From the NCBI GenBank assembly GCA_021786815.1, contig JAJYMR010000065.1, forward strand, positions 1 to 10,183: DNA of 10,183 nucleotides. Reading direction: 5' to 3'. The notes under the pieces are model-generated. The model worked only from the letters and a program-made list of their open reading frames with translations. It did no database searches and was not told the origin of the DNA. Positions 5,379-10,183 of this stretch are shown in pieces. The position numbers were made by a program, and so were the translations under genes. This DNA comes from Deltaproteobacteria bacterium. GTDB lineage: Bacteria > Desulfobacterota > Binatia > Binatales > Binataceae. Numbering within the stretch: position 1 is the first letter of the stretch; each line of letters opens with the position of its first letter.

Positions 5379-6746
5379 ATGGCTCCCGCAACGAATTGGC
5401 TGCCTCGTCTGCTCGCGCTCATGGTCGCGACCGCGCTCGCGTTCTCCGGATGCGCCTACTCTCTTGTCAATGCCGGACAGATCAACCAGGCCAAGGCCGC
5501 TCAGATCAGGAAGCAGATTCAAGTCATCCGGCAGCTCTCGTTCAAGCGCGAGGTTCCGATGGTGCTGCGGACGCCCGAGCAGGTGCGCAAGATACTCGTC
5601 GCTGAGATGAAGGAAGATTACACCGACGAGCAATTGAAGGCCGACGGCGAGGCGGGCGCGATGCTCGGGCTGTATCCGCAAGGAATAAACCTCGAGAACG
5701 CGACCGTGAGCGTGCTCGATAGCCAGATCGCAGCGTTTTACGATCCCGATGCGCGAGAGATGGTCCTCGTCAAGGGCGCGCTCAAGCTCGGGTTCCTGGA
5801 AAGCGCCGAGCAGTTCGCGGCCCAGCGCGACGTCGTGGGCGAGATGCTGCTAGCGCATGAACTCACGCACGCGCTCCAGGACCAGAACTTCGCCGTGTCG
5901 AAGAAACTCGACTCGATGCGCAACAACAGCGACCGCGCGCTCGCGCTCAAGTCGGTCGCCGAGGGCGACGCGACAATCGCGGGCTTCGCGTGCGTGGTCG
6001 GGCGGATGGACTATTCGGTCGCGGACCTCGTCGCCGGAAGCCTGAAAAAACTCCCGCGGATTTTCGCGGCCGAAGCGAAGGGCACGCCCGAGGGTATCGG
6101 CACTCCCCTTGTCTTCCAGTATTCGCAGGGCGTGCGTTTCGTCGCTGAGGCGTACAGGCGCGGCGGATGGAAGGCTATCGACAAGCTTTACACCAACCCG
6201 CCCGAATCGTCGCAGCAGATCATCGAGCCCGCGCTTTACTTCGACCATTTCACGTCGCCCGTAAAGGTCGGCGTCGCGGGTTATCAGCCGATTCTCAGGG
6301 GATGGAAGGAGATCGATCGCGACACCTACGGCGAGCTTCTGCTGAAGATCATTCTGCGCCGGAACTTCGGCAAAAATGCGCCCGAAGTGGCGCTGGCGCG
6401 CCGATGGGCCGGCGACAAGCTCGTCGTGCTCGGCCGCGGGGCGGAGGTTACGGCGCTCTGGCTCGTCGTATTCCGGGATTCCGATTCAGCCGTGCGATTC
6501 TCGGCACTCTACGCGCCGCTTCTCGACCGTACGCTCGGAGCCGCAACGCCTCATGGCGTGCAACCGCACGGCGACGCCGTGCTGATCGTCACCGGTAAGG
6601 GAGCGCGGCATTTCAAGGAACTTGCGCCCGCGATTTGGAAGGCAAGCACGCTCGGGAAACCCGCGCCTCTGCCTGTGACCGATCTTCGGACGCGCGCCGG
6701 AATGACAGTCGAAGACGCTTCGGTTTCCGGCGCGAGCGCAAACTGA
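5379..6746 (+). CDS. predicted zinc metallopeptidase lipoprotein (HELTH motif)
   Basis: 455 residues. Signal peptide with lipobox FSGC (Cys25) predicts membrane anchoring outside the cytoplasm. Residues 150-171 carry LLAHELTHALQDQNF, in which H160-E161-x-x-H164 is the zincin zinc-binding motif; E195 in the segment AEGDATIAG, 31 residues later, is a likely third ligand as in gluzincin-type enzymes. I recognise the HELTHALQDQ...EGDA pattern as recurring in uncharacterised bacterial proteins but cannot name a substrate. The region before it (60-130) includes AAFYDPDAREMVLV, typical of the strand before a zincin helix. The C-terminal third has no motif I know. It follows rlpA by 92 bases and probably shares its transcript, suggesting a role in the envelope. 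ATG 5379 fits the signal peptide; the ribosome binding site is weak. Confidence 0.82.
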   Translation: MAPATNWLPRLLALMVATALAFSGCAYSLVNAGQINQAKAAQIRKQIQVIRQLSFKREVPMVLRTPEQVRKILVAEMKEDYTDEQLKADGEAGAMLGLYPQGINLENATVSVLDSQIAAFYDPDAREMVLVKGALKLGFLESAEQFAAQRDVVGEMLLAHELTHALQDQNFAVSKKLDSMRNNSDRALALKSVAEGDATIAGFACVVGRMDYSVADLVAGSLKKLPRIFAAEAKGTPEGIGTPLVFQYSQGVRFVAEAYRRGGWKAIDKLYTNPPESSQQIIEPALYFDHFTSPVKVGVAGYQPILRGWKEIDRDTYGELLLKIILRRNFGKNAPEVALARRWAGDKLVVLGRGAEVTALWLVVFRDSDSAVRFSALYAPLLDRTLGAATPHGVQPHGDAVLIVTGKGARHFKELAPAIWKASTLGKPAPLPVTDLRTRAGMTVEDASVSGASAN

Positions 6747-6775
6747 CGAAGTTGAAAGACGCGCTCAAGCCGCGC

Positions 6776-7270
6776 CTATTCGCCCAGTGCGTTTCGCGCC
6801 TTGGCGATTATTTCGCGGTCGCTCTTGTAGCTCGCGCGTTCCAGCGCTTCGTCGATTCCGAGCCATCGCGCCTCGTCGATTTCCTCGTCGTGCGCGGAGA
6901 GATCGCCGCCAGTCGGCTCCATCAGAAAGTAATAGACGCGCTTGAAGATCCTGATCAGCGGACCGCCGGGAGTGTCGTGCCACGAATAGACGTAGGAGAT
7001 ATCGCCGACACGCTCGCCCGGCACGACTTCGAGTCCGGTTTCCTCGCGCGTTTCGCGCGCCGCCGCTTCGATGAGGCTCTCGTCTTTTGCGACCAGTCCC
7101 TTGGGCAGCGTCCACGCGTCCTTGCCCGCGGGCTTGACCATCACGATTTCCAGCGCGCGGGTTTTCGTCCTTCGCCGCCATACGATACCGCCCGCGGAAA
7201 TCTCGCGCCGATGCTCGATCTGCGTCTGTGCGGCTGGTTTGGGCGCTTTTGCCCTGCTCTTCGGCGCCAT
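6776..7270 (-). CDS. Nudix hydrolase
   Basis: 164 residues with an intact Nudix box at 58-80: G58-x5-E64-x7-R72-E73-x2-E76-E77-x-G79. Nudix enzymes hydrolyse nucleoside diphosphates linked to another group; the substrate cannot be read from this sequence. SAGGIVWRRR and LEIVMVKPAGKDAWTLPKG give the usual strand order before the box, and the size and sequence resemble the MutT/diadenosine-polyphosphate hydrolase type found widely in bacteria. The first 20 residues are basic and Ala/Pro-rich, probably flexible. ATG 7270 begins seven bases after the recG stop; an in-frame ATG at 7288 would overlap recG and adds six residues. Tight spacing implies co-transcription with recG and carB. It converges with the metallopeptidase gene, leaving 29 bases between stops with no clear terminator. 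Confidence 0.9.
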   Translation of the reverse strand: MAPKSRAKAPKPAAQTQIEHRREISAGGIVWRRRTKTRALEIVMVKPAGKDAWTLPKGLVAKDESLIEAAARETREETGLEVVPGERVGDISYVYSWHDTPGGPLIRIFKRVYYFLMEPTGGDLSAHDEEIDEARWLGIDEALERASYKSDREIIAKARNALGE

Positions 7271-7277
7271 CGCCGGA

Positions 7278-9464
7278 TCATCCCACATCGGCGAGGCTGA
7301 ATCCGAATTCGAGCATCCGTCTTAGTGCGGTGCGAGCGTCCGCCGAGACGGGAAGTTCGAGCGCGGGGTCGCGTTTCAACCACGTCTCGGCCATCTCTCT
7401 CGCGCGCGCGATCATCGCGACGTCGTCAATGAAGTGCACGAACCTAAGCGGCAGCGCGCCGGTCTGGCGAGCGCCGAGCAGATCGCCCGGTCCGCGCATC
7501 CGGAGATCCTCTTCGGCGATCTCGGCTCCGCTGCCGCACCGCGCAAGCATCTCAAGGCGCTCGCGCGCGGCCGAATCCGCGTCCGCCGACACCACAAGGC
7601 AGCATCGCGACGGCTCGCTGCCGCGGCCGACGCGCCCGCGCAATTGATGCAGTTGCGCAAGGCCATAACGCTCGGCCGCGATAATCGCGATCACCGTCGC
7701 TTCCGGCACGTCCACGCCAACCTCGACCACCGTCGTCGAGACGAGGACGTCGAGCGCTCCGTCGCGAAACTCGCGCATCACGCGCTCTTTCTCCGCCGGG
7801 CGCATCCGCCCGTGCAGCATTCCGATTCGCACGCCCGCAAGCGCGCGCTCGCCGAGCCGCGCCGCCATCGCGGCGACCGACTTCGGCTCCTCCTCGGCGC
7901 CTTCGTCTTCCTCGATCAGCGGAAGGACGTAGTAGGCGCGCCGGCCGCGAGCGATTTCCGCCTGCACGATTCGATGGACGTCGGCCAGGTCGCGCTCTTC
8001 GAAGACTTCGGTCGCAACCGGCGTGCGCCCGGGCGGAAGCTCGTCGAGGATCGAGACGTCCAGGTTCGCCAGCAGCGTCATCGCGAGGGTTCTTGGAATC
8101 GGGGTCGCGGTCATCATGAGCACGTTAGCCTTCGGCCCGAGCGATTTGAGCCGCGCACGGTCAAAGACGCCGAAGCGATGCTGCTCATCAACAATCGCAA
8201 GCCCGAGGTTGGCGATACGGACTTGTTCCTGGATTAGAGCCTGCGTGCCGAAGACGAGCGGGATGTCGCCGCGCGCAAGCGCCCTCAGCAGGCGCTCGCG
8301 CTCCCTGCCGGTCACGTTGCCGGTCAAAAGCGCGCTCATCACTCCGAGCCGCGCGCACATCCGCGAGAAATTCCTGTGATGCTGCTCGGCGAGGATTTCC
8401 GTCGGCGCCATTATCGCGACCTGCGCACCGGATTCGACCGCGCGAAGCGCCGCCCAGAACGCGACCGCGGTCTTGCCGCTTCCGACGTCGCCGATGAGGA
8501 TCCGGTTCATCTGGCGCGGCCTATCAAGATCGGCGCCGATCTCGCCGATTGCGCGAACCTGCGCACGCGTCAGCGAGAACGGAAGCGCGCCTACGAACGA
8601 GTCGGTCAGCGTCGACGGCCCGGCCAATTGCAGGCCCGGACGGCGCGCCATCCGCTCCCGCTCGATACACATCGCAAGCTCGAAGGCGAAGAGTTCATCC
8701 ATCGCGAGCGCCGCGTGTCCGGGCGAACGCCCCGAGCGAAGGCGCTCGAGGTCGGCGTCAGCGGGCGGACGATGGACGTACTGAAGCGCCTCGGCGGAAG
8801 TTGGCACGCCCCAGGCGGCGCGAAGCTCCGCGGGGATTGCGCCGCGGACGGCGCCTGCGGCCTCGTCCAGCGCGCGGGCCACAAGTTTCGCGTAAAGCCG
8901 CTGGTTAAGTCCTTCGGGTAGGCGATAGATGGGGCGAATCGGTTCGCCGGCGCCGGAGTCGGCCGCGGTTATTTCCGGATGCGCCATCTCCAGATGCTTG
9001 TCCGCGGCTTCGGTTACGCGCCCGAGCACCGCGACGCGCGCGCCTTGCGGCAAGCGCCCGGCCATATACGCGGGCAGATTGAACCATACGAGCCTGAGGC
9101 TTGCGCCGGTATCGTCAACCAGCGACGCGGTCACCAGCCTGCGCCATCGCGCGCCCCGCATCGGACGCTCGCGCGCTTTTTCGAGCGTTCCTTCAACCAC
9201 TGCCGCGATTCCCGGCCGAAGCGCCGAAATCGTCGAGCGCTCACGCCAGTCCTGGTAGCGCGCGGGCAGATGGAACAGCATGTCCTCGACTGTGGAAAGG
9301 CCGCGCGCGGCGAGCGCCTGCGCGCGTTTGGGTCCGACGCCGGACAGCTCGGCGAGAGGGCTTGCGAGCGCAAGCGATGAAGGCGCGCGGGCGTCGGCCG
9401 GCTTTTCGGGCGCGGCGCCACGGCTTCGTGAAGGCGGCGTCGGATGGCGGTCGGCGCGGTCCAT
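7278..9464 (-). CDS. recG: ATP-dependent DNA helicase RecG
   Basis: 728 residues from ATG 9464. RecG binds branched DNA and drives regression of stalled forks and branch migration of recombination intermediates. Seen in order: a short N-terminal extension rich in Pro, Ala and Arg; an LSGVGPKRAQAL element at 40-51; the OB-fold wedge region at about 87-167; Walker A GDVGSGKT at 325-332; motif II DEQH at 426-429; TATPIPRT at 452-459; motif VI QLRGRVGRG at 607-615; and the RecG-specific TRG region with EIAEEDLRMRGPGD near 648-661. All are intact, and the length is slightly above the 693 residues of the Escherichia coli protein. The frame runs open upstream across carB, but the Met at 9464, 20 bases after the carB stop, is the credible start. 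Confidence 0.97.
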   Translation of the reverse strand: MDRADRHPTPPSRSRGAAPEKPADARAPSSLALASPLAELSGVGPKRAQALAARGLSTVEDMLFHLPARYQDWRERSTISALRPGIAAVVEGTLEKARERPMRGARWRRLVTASLVDDTGASLRLVWFNLPAYMAGRLPQGARVAVLGRVTEAADKHLEMAHPEITAADSGAGEPIRPIYRLPEGLNQRLYAKLVARALDEAAGAVRGAIPAELRAAWGVPTSAEALQYVHRPPADADLERLRSGRSPGHAALAMDELFAFELAMCIERERMARRPGLQLAGPSTLTDSFVGALPFSLTRAQVRAIGEIGADLDRPRQMNRILIGDVGSGKTAVAFWAALRAVESGAQVAIMAPTEILAEQHHRNFSRMCARLGVMSALLTGNVTGRERERLLRALARGDIPLVFGTQALIQEQVRIANLGLAIVDEQHRFGVFDRARLKSLGPKANVLMMTATPIPRTLAMTLLANLDVSILDELPPGRTPVATEVFEERDLADVHRIVQAEIARGRRAYYVLPLIEEDEGAEEEPKSVAAMAARLGERALAGVRIGMLHGRMRPAEKERVMREFRDGALDVLVSTTVVEVGVDVPEATVIAIIAAERYGLAQLHQLRGRVGRGSEPSRCCLVVSADADSAARERLEMLARCGSGAEIAEEDLRMRGPGDLLGARQTGALPLRFVHFIDDVAMIARAREMAETWLKRDPALELPVSADARTALRRMLEFGFSLADVG

Positions 9465-9484
9465 CGCTCGCGGTCCGCGTTCGC

Positions 9485-10183
9485 CTAACCGCGATGGTAG
9501 TCCTGGAGGGCGCGGACTTCGAAGCGCTCGCTGCGGAGCGCTCGAATTCCTTCCACCGCGGCGCGCGCGCCCGCCATCGTGGTGAAAAACGGGAGCTTCA
9601 GTTCCAGCGCGGTTCGGCGAATCGAGAAAGAGTCGGCGGCGCCGCTCGCGTCGGGCGTGTTTATGACCATCGCGATTCTGCCCTCGCGCATGGAATCGAC
9701 GATATGCGGGCTGCCGTCGGTCACCTTGTTCACGGTCTCGCACTCGATGCCGAGATTACGGATGTAGCGCGCGGTTCCGTCGGTCGCGACAAGGCCGAAT
9801 CCCATCTGGCTCAGTCCGCGCACGATCGGTTCGAGCACTCGTTTGTCTTCGTCGCGCACGCTGACGAACACCTGTCCTGCAACCGGCAGGTCGGTCGAGG
9901 CGGAAAGCTCAGCCTTCGCGAACGCCATCGGGAAGGCCCCGTCGATCCCCATGACTTCGCCGGTGGACTTCATCTCCGGGCCGAGAATCGTATCGACGCC
10001 GGGGAAGCGCGCGAACGGGAAGACCGACTCCTTGACCGCGACGTGCGCGGGAACACGCTCGGCCGTGAATCCCAGTTCCTTGAGTTTTCGCCCCGCCATC
10101 ACGAGCGACGCGAGCTTCGCCAATGGAACGCCGATCGTCTTGCTGACGAACGGGATCGTGCGCGAGGCGCGCGGATTGACTTC
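9485..10183 (-). CDS. carB: carbamoyl-phosphate synthase large subunit, C-terminal part (5' end outside window)
   Basis: The last 232 residues of CarB; the gene continues past the window edge. The fragment begins with EVNPRASRT, the end of the second ATP-grasp half, then FPGVDTILGPEMKSTGEVMGID, a CarB hallmark. From about residue 107 on lies the MGS-like allosteric domain (VSVRDEDK, GFGLVATDGTARY, TDGSPHIVD, then VINTP at the phosphate-binding loop), where effectors such as UMP or ornithine act in known enzymes. CarB makes carbamoyl phosphate from bicarbonate, ATP and glutamine-derived ammonia for pyrimidine and arginine synthesis. It ends with a TAG stop 20 bases before recG, so the two genes are probably one transcription unit with the Nudix gene. 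Confidence 0.97.
   Translation of the reverse strand, partial: EVNPRASRTIPFVSKTIGVPLAKLASLVMAGRKLKELGFTAERVPAHVAVKESVFPFARFPGVDTILGPEMKSTGEVMGIDGAFPMAFAKAELSASTDLPVAGQVFVSVRDEDKRVLEPIVRGLSQMGFGLVATDGTARYIRNLGIECETVNKVTDGSPHIVDSMREGRIAMVINTPDASGAADSFSIRRTALELKLPFFTTMAGARAAVEGIRALRSERFEVRALQDYHRG

Noticed and set aside
9465..9743. N-terminal extension of recG up to 9743
   Set aside because: It overlaps the carB 3' end in another frame; carB identity is clear through the MGS domain, and the extension is Arg-rich shadow sequence.

Overview
This window is GC-rich bacterial chromosome. Two lipobox signal peptides, an RlpA homologue and an envelope PAP2-type protein point to a Gram-negative cell. 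The core genes (carB, recG, a type-2 dgt, rlpA) and a HELTH-type lipoprotein would fit a deltaproteobacterial or Binatota-like lineage, but this placement is an impression and no marker here proves it. No RNA genes, IS elements or CRISPR repeats were seen.

Layout. (1) Positions 1-1260 look like an accessory patch. At 21-48 lies an almost textbook Xer recombination (dif-like) site. It is followed directly by a small ORF that reads like the detached C-terminal toxin tip of a polymorphic toxin, then by a CPCC-type zinc-ribbon protein in the immunity-gene position (ATGA overlap), then by a small protein of unknown function. (2) Positions 1261-2208 (minus strand) hold a secreted PAP2-superfamily protein with its own promoter region. 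(3) Positions 2492-4454 (minus strand) are a two-gene unit: a type-2 dNTP triphosphohydrolase (dgt-like) followed by a TPR protein with a low-complexity tail. (4) Positions 4455-4602 are a divergent control region with a terminator-like hairpin and an extended -10 promoter. (5) Positions 4603-6746 (plus strand) encode two envelope lipoproteins: RlpA (DPBB plus SPOR) and a predicted zinc metallopeptidase lipoprotein. (6) Positions 6776-10183 (minus strand) carry carB (5' end outside the window), recG and a Nudix hydrolase, tightly packed and probably co-transcribed.

How it fits together: the right-hand two thirds is housekeeping, covering pyrimidine/arginine precursor synthesis, fork rescue, nucleotide hydrolysis and cell-wall work. 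The left end is the part worth attention. A dif-like site is either the chromosomal dimer-resolution site at the replication terminus or a Xer-exploited integration boundary, and an orphan toxin-immunity cassette begins about 30 bases from it. The toxin reading frame has a stop codon inside the dif-like site, so whatever carrier protein the toxin tip once belonged to is not encoded continuously across that point.
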